The notes below the pieces were generated by a model that saw only the letters and a list, made by a program, of their open reading frames with translations, had not been told where the DNA came from and did not search any database. From positions 4,323,900 to 4,387,899 of the forward strand of contig CM049322.1 of assembly GCA_026874595.1 (NCBI GenBank): a stretch of 64,000 nucleotides of DNA, written 5' to 3'. A program made the position numbers and the translations under genes. The stretch comes from Sipunculus nudus (lineage: Eukaryota > Annelida > Sipuncula > Golfingiida > Sipunculidae). Shown here piece by piece: positions 41,400 through 57,300 of this stretch (position 1 is the first letter of the stretch; each line of letters opens with the position of its first letter).

Positions 41400-44300
41400 A
41401 CATTATGATTCTACGTCGTGGTATTAAGCATATAAAGTACACATAGTCTTTTATATATCATGATTCTACATCGTGGTATTAAGCATATAATGTACATATA
41501 GACTTTTATACATTATGATTCTACGTCGTGGTATTAAGCATATAAAGTACACATAGTCTTTTATACATTATGATTCTACGTCGTGGTATTAAGCATATAA
41601 AACACATATAGACTTTTATACATTATGATTCTACGCTGTGGTATTAAGCATATGAAGTACACATAGTCTTTTATACATTATGATTCTACGTCGTGGTATT
41701 ACGCATATAAAGTACACATAGTCTTTTATACATTATGATTCTACGCCGTTGTATTAAGCATATAAAGTACACATAGTCTTTTATACATTATGATTCTACG
41801 TCGAGGTATTAAGCATATAAAGTACACATAGTCTTTTATATATTATGATTCTACGTCGTGGTATTAAGCATATAAAGTACATATAGACTTTTATACATTA
41901 TGATTCTTCGTCGTGGTATTAAGCATATAAAGTACACATAGTCTTTTATACATTATGATTCTACGTCGTGGTATTAAGCATATGAAGTACACATAGTCTT
42001 TTATACATTATGATTCTACGTCGTGGTATTAAGCATATAAAGTACACATAGTCTTTTATACATTATGATTCTACGTCGTGGTATTAAGCATATAAAGCAC
42101 AAATAGTCTTTTATACATTATGATTCTACGTCGTGGTATTAAGCATATAAAGTACACATAGTCTTTTATACATTATGATTCTACGTCGTGGTATTAAGCA
42201 TATAAAGTACACATAGACTTTTATACGTTAGGATTCTACGTCGTGGTATTAAGCATATAAAGTACACATTGTCTTTTATACATTATGATTCTACGCATAT
42301 AAAGTACAAATAGTCTTTTATACATTATGATTCTACGTCGTGGTATTAAGCATATAAAGTACACATAGTCTTTTATACATTATGATTCTACGTGGTGGTA
42401 TTAAGCATATAAAGTACACATAGTCTTTTATACATTATGATTCTACGCCGTTGTATTAAGCATATAAAGTACACATAGTCTTTTATACATTATGATTCTA
42501 CGTCGCGGTAATAAGCATATAAAGTACACATAGTCTTTTATACATTATGATTCTACGTCGTGGTATTAAGCATATAAAGTACACATAGTCTTTTATACAT
42601 TATGATTCTACGTCGTGGTATTAAGCATTTAGTGTAAATATAATCTTTTATACATTATGATTCTACGTCATGGCATTAAGCATATAAAGTACACATAGTC
42701 TTTTATACATTATGATTCTACGTCGTGGTATTAAGCATATAAAGTACACATAGTCTTTTATACATTATGATTCTACGTCGTGGTATTAAGCATATAAAGT
42801 ACATATAGACTTTTATACATTATGATTCTACGTCGTGGTATTAAGCATATAAAGTACACATAGTCTTTTATACATTATGATTCTACGTCGTGGTATTAAG
42901 CATATAAAGTACACATAGTCTTTTATACATTATGATTCTACGCCGTTGTATTAAGCATATAAAGTACACATAGTCTTTTATACATTATGATTCTACGTCG
43001 CGGTATTAAGCATATAAAGTACATATAGAGTTTTATACATTATGATTCTACGTCGTGGTATTAAGCATATAAAGTACACATAGTCTTTTATACATTATGA
43101 TTCTACGTCGTGGTATTAAGCATATAAAGTACATATAGACTTTTATACATTATGATTCTACGTCGTGGTATTAAGCAAATGAAGTACACATAGTCTTTTA
43201 TACATTATGATTCTACGTCGTGGTATTACGCATATAAAGTACACATAGTCTTTTATACATTATGATTCTACGCCGTTGTATTAAGCATATAAAGTACACA
43301 TAGTCTTTTATACATTATGATTCTACGTCGCGGTATTAAGCATATAAAGTACACATAGTCTTTTATATATTATGATTCTACGTTGTGGTATTAAGCATAT
43401 AAAGTACACATAGTCTTTTATACATTATGATTCTACGTCGCGGTATTAAGCATATAAAGTACACATAGTCTTTTATATATTATGATTCTACGTCGTGGTA
43501 TTAAGCATATAAAGTACACATAGTCGTTTATACATTATGATTCTACGTCGTGGTATTAAGCATATAAAGTAAATATAGTCTTTTATACATTATGATTCTA
43601 CGTCGTGGTATTAAGCATATAAAGTACACATGGTCTTTTATACATTATGATTCTACGTCCTGGTATTAAGCAAAAAAGTACACATAGTCTTTTATACATC
43701 ATGATTCTACATGGTGGTATTAAGCATATAAAGTACATATAGACTTTTATACATTATGATTCTTCGTCGTGGTATTAAGCATATAAAGTACACATAGTCT
43801 TTTATACATGATGATTCTACGTCGTGGTATTAAGCATATAAAGTACATATAGACTTTTATACATTATGATTCTACGTCGTGGTATTAAGCATATGAAGTA
43901 CACATAGTCTTTTATACATTATGATTCTACGTCATGGTATTAAGCATATAAAGTACACATAGTCTTTTATACATTATGATTCTACGTCGTGGTATTAAGC
44001 ATATAAAGTACACATAGTCTTTTATACATTATGTTTCTACGTCGTGGTATTAAGCATATAAAGTATATATAAACTTTTATATATTATGATTCTACGTCGT
44101 GGTATTAAGCATATAAAGTACACATAGTCTTTTATACATTATGATTCTACGTCGTGGTATTAAGCATATAAAGTACACATAGTCTTTTATACATAATGAT
44201 TCTACGTCGTGGTATTAAGCATATAAAGTACACATAGTCTTTCATACATTATGATTCTACGTCGTGGTATTAAGCATATAAAGTACACATAGTCTTTTAT

Positions 44301-46606
44301 ATATCATGATTCTACATCGTGGTATTAAGCATATAATGTACATATAGACTTTTATACATTATGATTCTACGTCGTGGTATTAAGCATATAAAGTACACAT
44401 AGTCTTTTATACATTATGATTCTACGTCGTGGTATTAAGCATATAAAACACATATAGACTTTTATACATTATGATTCTACGCTGTGGTATTAAGCATATG
44501 AAGTACACATAGTCTTTTATACATTATGATTCTACGTCGTGGTATTTCGCATATAAAGTACACATAGTCTTTTATACATTATGATTCTACGCCGTTGTAT
44601 TAAGCATATAAAGTACACATAGTCTTTTATACATTATGATTCTACGTCGAGGTATTAAGCATATAAAGTACACATAGTCTTTTATATATTATGATTCTAC
44701 GTCGTGGTATTAAGCATATAAAGTACATATAGACTTTTATACATTATGATTCTTCGTCGTGGTATTAAGCATATAAAGTACACATAGTCTTTTATACATT
44801 ATGATTCTACGTCGTGGTATTAAGCATATAAAGTACATATAGACTTTTATACATTATGATTCTACGTCGTGGTATTAAGAATATGAAGTACACATAGTCT
44901 TTTATACATTATGATTCTACGTCGTGGTATTAAGCATATAAAGTACACATAGTCTTTTATACATTATGATTCTACGTCGTGGTATTAAGCATATAAAGTA
45001 CAAATAGTCTTTTATACATTATGATTCTACGTCGTGGTATTAAGCATATAAAGTACACATAGTCTTTTATACATTATGATTCTACGTCGTGGTATTAAGC
45101 ATATAAAGTACACATAGACTTTTATACGTTAGGATTCTACGTCGTGGTATTAAGCATATAAAGTACACATTGTCTTTTATACATTATGATTCTACGCATA
45201 TAAAGTACAAATAGTCTTTTATACATTATGATTCTACGTCGTGGTATTAAGCATATAAAGTACACATAGTCTTTTATATATTATGATTCCACGTCGTGGT
45301 ATTAAGATATAAAGTACACATAGACTTTCATACATTATGATTCTACGTCATGGTATTAAGCATATAAAGTACACATAGTCTTTTATACATTATGATTCTA
45401 CGTCGTGGTATTAAGCATATAAAGTACACATAGTTTTTTTATACATTATGATTCTACGTCGTGGTATTAGGCATATAAAGTACACATAGTTTTTTATACA
45501 TTATGATTCTACGTTGTGGTATTAAGCATATAAAGTACACATAGTTTTTTTATACATTATGATTCTACGTCGTGGTATTAAGCATATAAAGTACACATAG
45601 TCTTTTATACATTATGATTCTACGTCGTGGTATTAAGCATATAAAGTACACATAGTTTTTTATACATTATGATTCTACGTCGTGGTATTAAGCATATAAA
45701 GTACACATAGTGTTTTTATACATTATGATTCTACGTCGTGGTATTAAGCATATAAAGTACACATAGTCTTTTATACATTATGATTCTACGTCGTGGTATT
45801 AGGCATATAACGTACACATCGTCTTTTATACATTATGATTCTACGTCGTGGTATTAAGCATATAAAGTACACATAGTCTTTTATACATTATGATTCTACG
45901 CCGTTGTATTAAGCATATAAAGTACACATAGTCTTTTATACATTATGATTCTACGTCGCGGTATTAAGCATATAAAGTACACATAGTCTTTTATATATTA
46001 TGATTCTACGTTGTGGTATTAAGCATATAAAGTACACATAGTCTTTTATACATTATGATTCTACGTCGCGGTATTAAGCATATAAAGTACACATAGTCTT
46101 TTATATATTATGATTCTACGTCGTGGTATTAAGCATATAAAGTACACATAGTCGTTTATACATTATGATTCTACGTCGTGGTATTAAGCATATAAAGTAA
46201 ATATAGTCTTTTATACATTATGATTCTACGTCGTGGTATTAAGCATATAAAGTACACATGGTCTTTTATACATTATGATTCTACGTCCTGGTATTAAGCA
46301 AAAAAGTACACATAGTCTTTTATACATCATGATTCTACATGGTGGTATTAAGCATATAAAGTACATATAGACTTTTATACATTATGATTCCTCGTCGTGG
46401 TATTAAGCATATAAAGTACACATAGTCTTTTATACATGATGATTCTACGTCGTGGTATTAAGCATATAAAGTACACATAGACTTTTATACATTATGATTC
46501 TACGTCGTGGTATTAAGCATATGAAGTACACATAGTCTTTTATACATTATGATTCTTCGTCATGGTATTAAGCATATAAAGTACACATTGTCTTTTATAC
46601 ATTATG
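41400..46606 (+). repeat. Middle-domain start: gcaaaaaag/aaaacacat modules
   Basis: From about 41.4 kb the ggaattaatc and g23t markers disappear and new ones appear: tataatgtac, ataaaacacat, gtcgagg, gtggtgg, gcaaatgaag, tagtcgttta and a 54-bp gtcctgg...gcaaaaaag unit. gcaaaaaag units start at 43657, 46285, 48469, 50818 and 53775. aaaacacat units start at 41580, 44426, 47054, 49403, 51587, 54489 and 58604. The spacing from gcaaaaaag to aaaacacat is 769 bp in three modules, 934 in one (165 bp gained) and 714 in one (55 bp lost). Confidence 0.88.
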
Positions 46607-49600
46607 ATTCTACGTCGTGGTATTAAGCATATAAAGTACACATAGTCTTTTATACATTATGTTTCTACGTCGTGGTATTAAGCATATAAAGTACATATAA
46701 ACTTTTATATATTATGATTCTACGTCGTGGTATTAAGCATATAAAGTACACATAGTCTTTTATACATTATAATTCTACGTCGTGGTATTAAGCATATAAA
46801 GTACACATAGTCTTTTATACATAATGATTCTACGTCGTGGTATTAAGCATATAAAGTACACATAGTCTTTCATACATTATGATTCTACGTCGTGGTATTA
46901 AGCATATAAAGTACACATAGTCTTTTATATATCATGATTCTACATCGTGGTATTAAGCATATAATGTACATATAGACTTTTATACATTATGATTCTACGT
47001 CGTGGTATTAAGCATATAAAGTACACATAGTCTTTTATACATTATGATTCTACGTCGTGGTATTAAGCATATAAAACACATATAGACTTTTATACATTAT
47101 GATTCTACGTCGTGGTATTAAGCATATAAAGTACACATTGTCTTTTATACATTATGATTCTACGCATATAAAGTACAAATAGTCTTTTATACATTATGAT
47201 TCTACGTCGTGGTATTAAGCATATAAAGTACACATAGTCTTTTATACATTATGATTCTACGTGGTGGTATTAAGCATATAAAGTACACATAGTCTTTTAT
47301 ACATTATGATTCTACGCCGTTGTATTAAGCATATAAAGTACACATAGTCTTTTATACATTATGATTCTACGTCGCGGTATTAAGCATATAAAGTACACAT
47401 AGTCTTTTATACATTATGATTCTACGTCGTGGTATTAAGCATATAAAGTACACATAGTCTTTTATACATTATGATTCTACGTCGTGGTATTAAGCATTTA
47501 AAGTAAATATAATCTTTTATACATTATGATTCTACGTCATGGCATTAAGCATATAAAGTACACATAGTCTTTTATACATTATGATTCTACGTCGTGGTAT
47601 TAAGCATATAAAGTACACATAGTCTTTTATACATTATGATTCTACGTCGTGGTATTAAGCATATAAAGTACATATAGACTTTTATACATTATGATTCTAC
47701 GTCGTGGTATTAAGCATATAAAGTACACAGTCTTTTATACATTATGATTCTACGTCGTGGTATTAAGCATATAAAGTACACATAGTCTTTTATACATTAT
47801 GATTCTACGCCGTTGTATTAAGCATATAAAGTACACATAGTCTTTTATACATTATGATTCTACGTCGCGGTATTAAGCATATAAAGTACATATAGAGTTT
47901 TATACATTATGATTCTACGTCGTGGTATTAAGCATATAAAGTACACATAGTCTTTTATACATTATGATTCTACGTCGTGGTATTAAGCATATAAAGTACA
48001 TATAGACTTTTATACATTATGATTCTACGTCGTGGTATTAAGCAAATGAAGTACACATAGTCTTTTATACATTATGATTCTACGTCGTGGTATTACGCAT
48101 ATAAAGTACACATAGTCTTTTATACATTATGATTCTACGTCGCGGTATTAAGCATATAAAGTACACATAGTCTTTTATATATTATGATTCTACGTTGTGG
48201 TATTAAGCATATAAAGTACACATAGTCTTTTATACATTATGATTCTACGTCGCGGTATTAAGCATATAAAGTACACATAGTCTTTTATATATTATGATTC
48301 TACGTCGTGGTATTAAGCATATAAAGTACACATAGTCGTTTATACATTATGATTCTACGTCGTGGTATTAAGCATATAAAGTAAATATAGTCTTTTATAC
48401 ATTATGATTCTACGTCGTGGTATTAAGCATATAAAGTACACATGGTCTTTTATACATTATGATTCTACGTCCTGGTATTAAGCAAAAAAGTACACATAGT
48501 CTTTTATACATCATGATTCTACATGGTGGTATTAAGCATATAAAGTACATATAGACTTTTATACATTATGATTCTTCGTCGTGGTATTAAGCATATAAAG
48601 TACACATAGTCTTTTATACATGATGATTCTACGTCGTGGTATTAAGCATATAAAGTACATATAGACTTTTATACATTATGATTCTACGTCGTGGTATTAA
48701 GCATATGAAGTACACATAGTCTTTTATACATTATGATTCTACGTCATGGTATTAAGCATATAAAGTACACATAGTCTTTTATACATTATGATTCTACGTC
48801 GTGGTATTAAGCATATAAAGTACACATAGTCTTTTATACATTATGTTTCTACGTCGTGGTATTAAGCATATAAAGTACATATAAACTTTTATATATTATG
48901 ATTCTACGTCGTGGTATTAAGCATATAAAGTACACATAGTCTTTTATACATTATGATTCTACGTCGTGGTATTAAGCATATAAAGTACACATAGTCTTTT
49001 ATACATTATGTTTCTACGTCGTGGTATTAAGCATATAAAGTACATATAAACTTTTATATATTATGATTCTACGTCGTGGTATTAAGCATATAAAGTACAC
49101 ATAGTCTTTTATACATTATAATTCTACGTCGTGGTATTAAGCATATAAAGTACACATAGTCTTTTATACATAATGATTCTACGTCGTGGTATTAAGCATA
49201 TAAAGTACACATAGTCTTTCATACATTATGATTCTACGTCGTGGTATTAAGCATATAAAGTACACATAGTCTTTTATATATCATGATTCTACATCGTGGT
49301 ATTAAGCATATAATGTACATATAGACTTTTATACATTATGATTCTACGTCGTGGTATTAAGCATATAAAGTACACATAGTCTTTTATACATTATGATTCT
49401 ACGTCGTGGTATTAAGCATATAAAACACATATAGACTTTTATACATTATGATTCTACGTCGTGGTATTAAGCATATAAAGTACACATTGTCTTTTATACA
49501 TTATGATTCTACGCATATAAAGTACAAATAGTCTTTTATACATTATGATTCTACGTCGTGGTATTAAGCATATAAAGTACACATAGTCTTTTATACATTA

Positions 49601-51303
49601 TGATTCTACGTGGTGGTATTAAGCATATAAAGTACACATAGTCTTTTATACATTATGATTCTACGCCGTTGTATTAAGCATATAAAGTACACATAGTCTT
49701 TTATACATTATGATTCTACGTCGCGGTATTAAGCATATAAAGTACACATAGTCTTTTATACATTATGATTCTACGTCGTGGTATTAAGCATATAAAGTAC
49801 ACATAGTCTTTTATACATTATGATTCTACGTCGTGGTATTAAGCATTTAAAGTAAATATAATCTTTTATACATTATGATTCTACGTCATGGCATTAAGCA
49901 TATAAAGTACACATAGTCTTTTATACATTATGATTCTACGTCGTGGTATTAAGCATATAAAGTACACATAGTCTTTTATACATTATGATTCTACGTCGTG
50001 GTATTAAGCATATAAAGTACATATAGACTTTTATACATTATGATTCTACGTCGTGGTATTAAGCATATAAAGTACACAGTCTTTTATACATTATGATTCT
50101 ACGTCGTGGTATTAAGCATATAAAGTACACATAGTCTTTTATACATTATGATTCTACGCCGTTGTATTAAGCATATAAAGTACACATAGTCTTTTATACA
50201 TTATGATTCTACGTCGCGGTATTAAGCATATAAAGTACATATAGAGTTTTATACATTATGATTCTACGTCGTGGTATTAAGCATATAAAGTACACATAGT
50301 CTTTTATACATTATGATTCTACGTCGTGGTATTAAGCATATAAAGTACATATAGACTTTTATACATTATGATTCTACGTCGTGGTATTAAGCAAATGAAG
50401 TACACATAGTCTTTTATACATTATGATTCTACGTCGTGGTATTACGCATATAAAGTACACATAGTCTTTTATACATTATGATTCTACGTCGCGGTATTAA
50501 GCATATAAAGTACACATAGTCTTTTATATATTATGATTCTACGTTGTGGTATTAAGCATATAAAGTACACATAGTCTTTTATACATTATGATTCTACGTC
50601 GCGGTATTAAGCATATAAAGTACACATAGTCTTTTATATATTATGATTCTACGTCGTGGTATTAAGCATATAAAGTACACATAGTCGTTTATACATTATG
50701 ATTCTACGTCGTGGTATTAAGCATATAAAGTAAATATAGTCTTTTATACATTATGATTCTACGTCGTGGTATTAAGCATATAAAGTACACATGGTCTTTT
50801 ATACATTATGATTCTACGTCCTGGTATTAAGCAAAAAAGTACACATAGTCTTTTATACATCATGATTCTACATGGTGGTATTAAGCATATAAAGTACATA
50901 TAGACTTTTATACATTATGATTCTTCGTCGTGGTATTAAGCATATAAAGTACACATAGTCTTTTATACATGATGATTCTACGTCGTGGTATTAAGCATAT
51001 AAAGTACATATAGACTTTTATACATTATGATTCTACGTCGTGGTATTAAGCATATGAAGTACACATAGTCTTTTATACATTATGATTCTACGTCATGGTA
51101 TTAAGCATATAAAGTACACATAGTCTTTTATACATTATGATTCTACGTCGTGGTATTAAGCATATAAAGTACACATAGTCTTTTATACATTATGTTTCTA
51201 CGTCGTGGTATTAAGCATATAAAGTACATATAAACTTTTATATATTATGATTCTACGTCGTGGTATTAAGCATATAAAGTACACATAGTCTTTTATACAT
51301 TAT
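46607..51303 (+). repeat. 2,349-bp tandem duplication
   Basis: Two copies lie side by side, about 46607-48955 and 48956-51303. 42-bp units (47164/49513), gcaaaaaag units (48469/50818), 53-bp acacagtc units (near 47727/50076), tagagttt, gcaaatgaag and tatgtttc variants all repeat at 2,349 bp, and I saw no difference in the stretches compared. The junction brings two tatgtttc/acatataaac groups together 165 bp apart at 48841 and 49006. Confidence 0.9.
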
Positions 51304-54300
51304 GATTCTACGTCGTGGTATTAAGCATATAAAGTACACATAGTCTTTTATACATAATGATTCTACGTCGTGGTATTAGGCATATAAAGTACACATAGTC
51401 TTTCATACATTATGATTCTACGTCGTGGTATTAAGCATATAAAGTACACATAGTCTTTTATATATCATGATTCTACATCGTGGTATTAAGCATATAATGT
51501 ACATATAGACTTTTATACATTATGATTCTACGTCGTGGTATTAAGCATATAAAGTACACATAGTCTTTTATACATTATGATTCTACGTCGTGGTATTAAG
51601 CATATAAAACACATATAGACTTTTATACATTATGATTCTACGCTGTGGTATTAAGCATATGAAGTACACATAGTCTTTTATACATTATGATTCTACGTCG
51701 TGGTATTTCGCATATAAAGTACACATAGTCTTTTATACATTATGATTCTACGCCGTTGTATTAAGCATATAAAGTACACATAGTCTTTTATACATTATGA
51801 TTCTACGTCGAGGTATTAAGCATATAAAGTACACATAGTCTTTTATATATTATGATTCTACGTCGTGGTATTAAGCATATAAAGTACATATAGACTTTTA
51901 TACATTATGATTCTTCGTCGTGGTATTAAGCATATAAAGTACACATAGTCTTTTATACATTATGATTCTACGTCGTGGTATTAAGCATATAAAGTACATA
52001 TAGACTTTTATACATTATGATTCTACGTCGTGGTATTAAGCATATGAAGTACACATAGTCTTTTATACATTATGATTCTACGTCGTGGTATTAAGCATAT
52101 AAAATACACATAGTCTTTTATACATTATGATTCTACGTCGTGGTATTAAGCATATAAAGTACAAATAGTCTTTTATACATTATGATTCTACGTCGTGGTA
52201 TTAAGCATATAAAGTACACATAGTCTTTTATACATTATGATTCTACGTCGTGGTATTAAGCATATAAAGTACACATAGACTTTTATACGTTAGGATTCTA
52301 CGTCGTGGTATTAAGCATATAAAGTACACATTGTCTTTTATACATTATGATTCTACGCATATAAAGTACAAATAGTCTTTTATACATTATGATTCTACGT
52401 CGTGGTATTAAGCATATAAAGTACACATAGTCTTTTATACATTATGATTCTACGTCGTGGTATTAAGCATATAAAGTACACATAGTCTTTTATACATTTT
52501 GATTCTACGTCGTGGTATTAAGCATATAAAGTACACATAGTCTTTTATATATTATGATTCCACGTCGTGGTATTAAGATATAAAGTACACATAGACTTTC
52601 ATACATTATGATTCTACGTCGTGGTATTAAGCATATAAAGTACACATAGTCTTTTATACATTATGATTCTACGTCGTGGTATTAAGCATATAAAGTACAC
52701 ATAGTCTTTTATACATTTTGATTCTACGTCGTGGTATTAAGCATATAAAGTACACATAGTCTTTTATATATTATGATTCCACGTCGTGGTATTAAGATAT
52801 AAAGTACACATAGACTTTCATACATTATGATTCTACGTCATGGTATTAAGCATATAAAGTACACATAGTCTTTTATACATTATGATTCTACGTCGTGGTA
52901 TTAAGCATATAAAGTACACATAGTTTTTTTATACATTATGATTCTACGTCGTGGTATTAGGCATATAAAGTACACATAGTTTTTTATACATTATGATTCT
53001 ACGTTGTGGTATTAAGCATATAAAGTACACATAGTTTTTTTATACATTATGATTCTACGTCGTGGTATTAAGCATATAAAGTACACATAGTCTTTTATAC
53101 ATTATGATTCTACGTCGTGGTATTAAGCATATAAAGTACACATAGTTTTTTATACATTATGATTCTACGTCGTGGTATTAAGCATATAAAGTACACATAG
53201 TGTTTTTATACATTATGATTCTACGTCGTGGTATTAAGCATATAAAGTACACATAGTCTTTTATACATTATGATTCTACGTCGTGGTATTAGGCATATAA
53301 AGTACACATCGTCTTTTATACATTATGATTCTACGTCGTGGTATTAAGCATATAAAGTACACATAGTCTTTTATACATTATGATTCTACGCCGTTGTATT
53401 AAGCATATAAAGTACACATAGTCTTTTATACATTATGATTCTACGTCGCGGTATTAAGCATATAAAGTACACATAGTCTTTTATATATTATGATTCTACG
53501 TTGTGGTATTAAGCATATAAAGTACACATAGTCTTTTATACATTATGATTCTACGTCGCGGTATTAAGCATATAAAGTACACATAGTCTTTTATATATTA
53601 TGATTCTACGTCGTGGTATTAAGCATATAAAGTACACATAGTCGTTTATACATTATGATTCTACGTCGTGGTATTAAGCATATAAAGTAAATATAGTCTT
53701 TTATACATTATGATTCTACGTCGTGGTATTAAGCATATAAAGTACACATGGTCTTTTATACATTATGATTCTACGTCCTGGTATTAAGCAAAAAAGTACA
53801 CATAGTCTTTTATACATCATGATTCTACATGGTGGTATTAAGCATATAAAGTACATATAGACTTTTATACATTATGATTCCTCGTCGTGGTATTAAGCAT
53901 ATAAAGTACACATAGTCTTTTATACATGATGATTCTACGTCGTGGTATTAAGCATATAAAGTACATATAGACTTTTATACATTATGATTCTACGTCGTGG
54001 TATTAAGCATATGAAGTACACATAGTCTTTTATACATTATGATTCTACGTCATGGTATTAAGCATATAAAGTACACATTGTCTTTTATACATTATGATTC
54101 CACGTCGTGGTATTAAGCATATAAAGTACACATAGTCTTTTATACATTATGTTTCTACGTCGTGGTATTAAGCATATAAAGTACATATAAACTTTTATAT
54201 ATTATGATTCTACGTCGTGGTATTAAGCATATAAAGTACACATAGTCTTTTATACATTATGATTCTACGTCGTGGTATTAAGCATATAAAGTACACATAG

Positions 54301-56235
54301 TCTTTTATACATAATGATTCTACGTCGTGGTATTAAGCATATAAAGTACACATAGTCTTTCATACATTATGATTCTACGTCGTGGTATTAAGCATATAAA
54401 GTACACATAGTCTTTTATATATCATGATTCTACATCGTGGTATTAAGCATATAATGTACATATAGACTTTTATACATTATGATTCTACGTCGTGGTATTA
54501 AGCATATAAAACACATATAGACTTTTATACATTATGATTCTACGCTGTGGTATTAAGCATATGAAGTACACATAGTCTTTTATACATTATGATTCTACGT
54601 CGTGGTATTTCGCATATAAAGTACACATAGTCTTTTATACATTATGATTCTACGCCGTTGTATTAAGCATATAAAGTACACATAGTCTTTTATACATTAT
54701 GATTCGACGTCGAGGTATTAAGCATATAAAGTACACATAGTCTTTTATATATTATGATTCTACGTCGTGGTATTAAGCATATAAAGTACATATAGACTTT
54801 TATACATTATGATTCTTCGTCGTGGTATTAAGCATATAAAGTACACATAGTCTTTTATACATTATGATTCTACGTCGTGGTATTAAGCATATAAAGTACA
54901 TATAGACTTTTATACATTATGATTCTACGTCGTGGTATTAAGCATATGAAGTACACATAGTCTTTTATACATTATGATTCTACGTCGTGGTATTAAGCAT
55001 ATAAAGTACACATAGTCTTTTATACATTATGATTCTACGTCGTGGTATTAAGCATATAAAATACAAATAGTCTTTTATACATTATGATTCTACGTCGTGG
55101 TATTAAGCATATAAAGTACACATAGTCTTTTATACATTATGATTCTACGTCGTGGTATTAAGCATATAAAGTACACATAGACTTTTATACGTTAGGATTC
55201 TACGTCGTGGTATTAAGCATATAAAGTACACATTGTCTTTTATACATTATGATTCTACGCATATAAAGTACAAATAGTCTTTTATACATTATGATTCTAC
55301 GTCGTGGTATTAAGCATATAAAGTACACATAGTCTTTTATACATTATGATTCTACGTCGTGGTATTAAGCATATAAAGTACACATAGTCTTTTATAAATT
55401 TTGATTCTACGTCGTGGTATTAAGCATATAAAGTACACATAGTCTTTTATATATTATGATTCCACGTCGTGGTATTAAGATATAAAGTACACATAGACTT
55501 TCATACATTATGATTCTACGTCGTGGTATTAAGCATATAAAGTACACATAGTCTTTTATACATTATGATTCTACGTCGTGGTATTAAGCATATAAAGTAC
55601 ACATAGTCTTTTATACATTTTGATTCTACGTCGTGGTATTAAGCATATAAAGTACACATAGTCTTTTATATATTATGATTCCACGTCGTGGTATTAAGAT
55701 ATAAAGTACACATAGACTTTCATACATTATGATTCTACGTCATGGTATTAAGCATATAAAGTACACATAGTCTTTTATACATTATGATTCTACGTCGTGG
55801 TATTAAGCATATAAAGTACACATAGTTTTTTTATACATTATGATTCTACGTCGTGGTATTAGGCATATAAAGTACACATAGTTTTTTATACATTATGATT
55901 CTACGTTGTGGTATTAAGCATATAAAGTACACATAGTTTTTTTATACATTATGATTCTACGTCGTGGTATTAAGCATATAAAGTACACATAGTCTTTTAT
56001 ACATTATGATTCTACGTCGTGGTATTAAGCATATAAAGTACACATAGTTTTTTATACATTATGATTCTACGTCGTGGTATTAAGCATATAAAGTACACAT
56101 AGTGTTTTTATATATTATGATTCTACGTCGTGGTATTAAGCATATAAAGTACACATAGTCTTTTATACATTATGATTCTACGTCGTGGTATTAGGCATAT
56201 AAAGTACACATCGTCTTTTATACATTATGATTCTA
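50488..56235 (+). repeat. 2,957-bp tandem duplication
   Basis: The copy from 50488 is followed by a second from about 53445. gcaaaaaag units at 50818 and 53775 are 2,957 bp apart. After loss of one consensus monomer near 54480 in the second copy the shift becomes 2,902 bp (aaaacacat 51587/54489; 42-bp units 52357/55259; acatcgtc near 53309/56211). The same module also matches 43657-45196 at a 7,161-bp shift. A six-monomer group present in 52389-52800 is missing near 45240 (329 bp). Confidence 0.87.
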
Positions 56236-57300
56236 CGTCGTGGTATTAAGCATATAAAGTACACATAGTTTTTTATACATTATGATTCTACGTCGTGGTA
56301 TTAGGCATATAAAGTACACATAGTCTTTTATACATTATGATTCTACGTCGTGGTATTAGGCATATAAAGTACACATAGTTTTTTATACATTATGATTCTA
56401 CGTCATGGTATTAAGCATATAAAGTACACATAGTCTTTTATACATTATAATTCCACGTCGTGGTATTAAGCATATAAAGTACACATAGTCTTTTATACAT
56501 TATGATTCTACGTCGTGGTATTAAGCATATAAAGTACACATAGTCTTTTATACATTATGATTCTACGTCGTGGTATTAAGCATATAAAGTACAAATAGTC
56601 TTTTATGCATTATGATTCTACGTCGTGGTATTAAGCATATAAAGTACAAATAGTCTTTTATACATTATGATTCTACGTCGTGGTATTAGGCATATAAAGT
56701 ACACATAGTCTTTTATACATTATGATTCTACGTCGTGGTATTAGGCATATAAAGTACACATAGTCTTTTATACATTATGATTCCACGTCGTGGTATTAAG
56801 CATATAAAGTACACATAGTCTTTTATACATTATGATTCCACGTCGTGGTATTAGGCATATAAAGTACACATAGTCTTTTATACATTATGATTCTACGTCG
56901 TGGTATTAGGCATATAAAGTACACATAGTTTTTTTATACATTATGATTCTACGTCGTGGTATTAAGCATATAAAGTACACATAGTCTTTTATACATTTTG
57001 ATTCTACGTCGTGGTATTAGGCATATAAAGTACACATAGTTTTTTATACATTATGATTCTACGTCGTGGTATTAGGCATATAAAGTACACATAGTCTTTT
57101 ATACATTTTGATTCTACGTCGTGGTATTAGGCATATAAAGTACACATAGTCTTTTATACATTATGATTCTACGTCGTGGTATTAAGCATATAAAGTACAC
57201 ATAGTCCTTTATACATTATGATTCTACGTCGTGGTATTAAGCATATAAAGTACACATAGTCTTTTATACACTATGATTCTACGTCGTGGTATTAATCATA
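56236..57300 (+). repeat. Isolated C-like cluster
   Basis: ttaggc units, agtttttt units and acattttg units return in an order like the left-domain C clusters, including two acaaatag units near 56590-56650 that also precede C clusters at 8336 and 20870. The cluster ends with a gtattaatc unit near 57287 that has seven T's but keeps gtatt instead of ggaatt. It may be a translocated or ancestral form of the left-domain C cluster. Confidence 0.75.
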
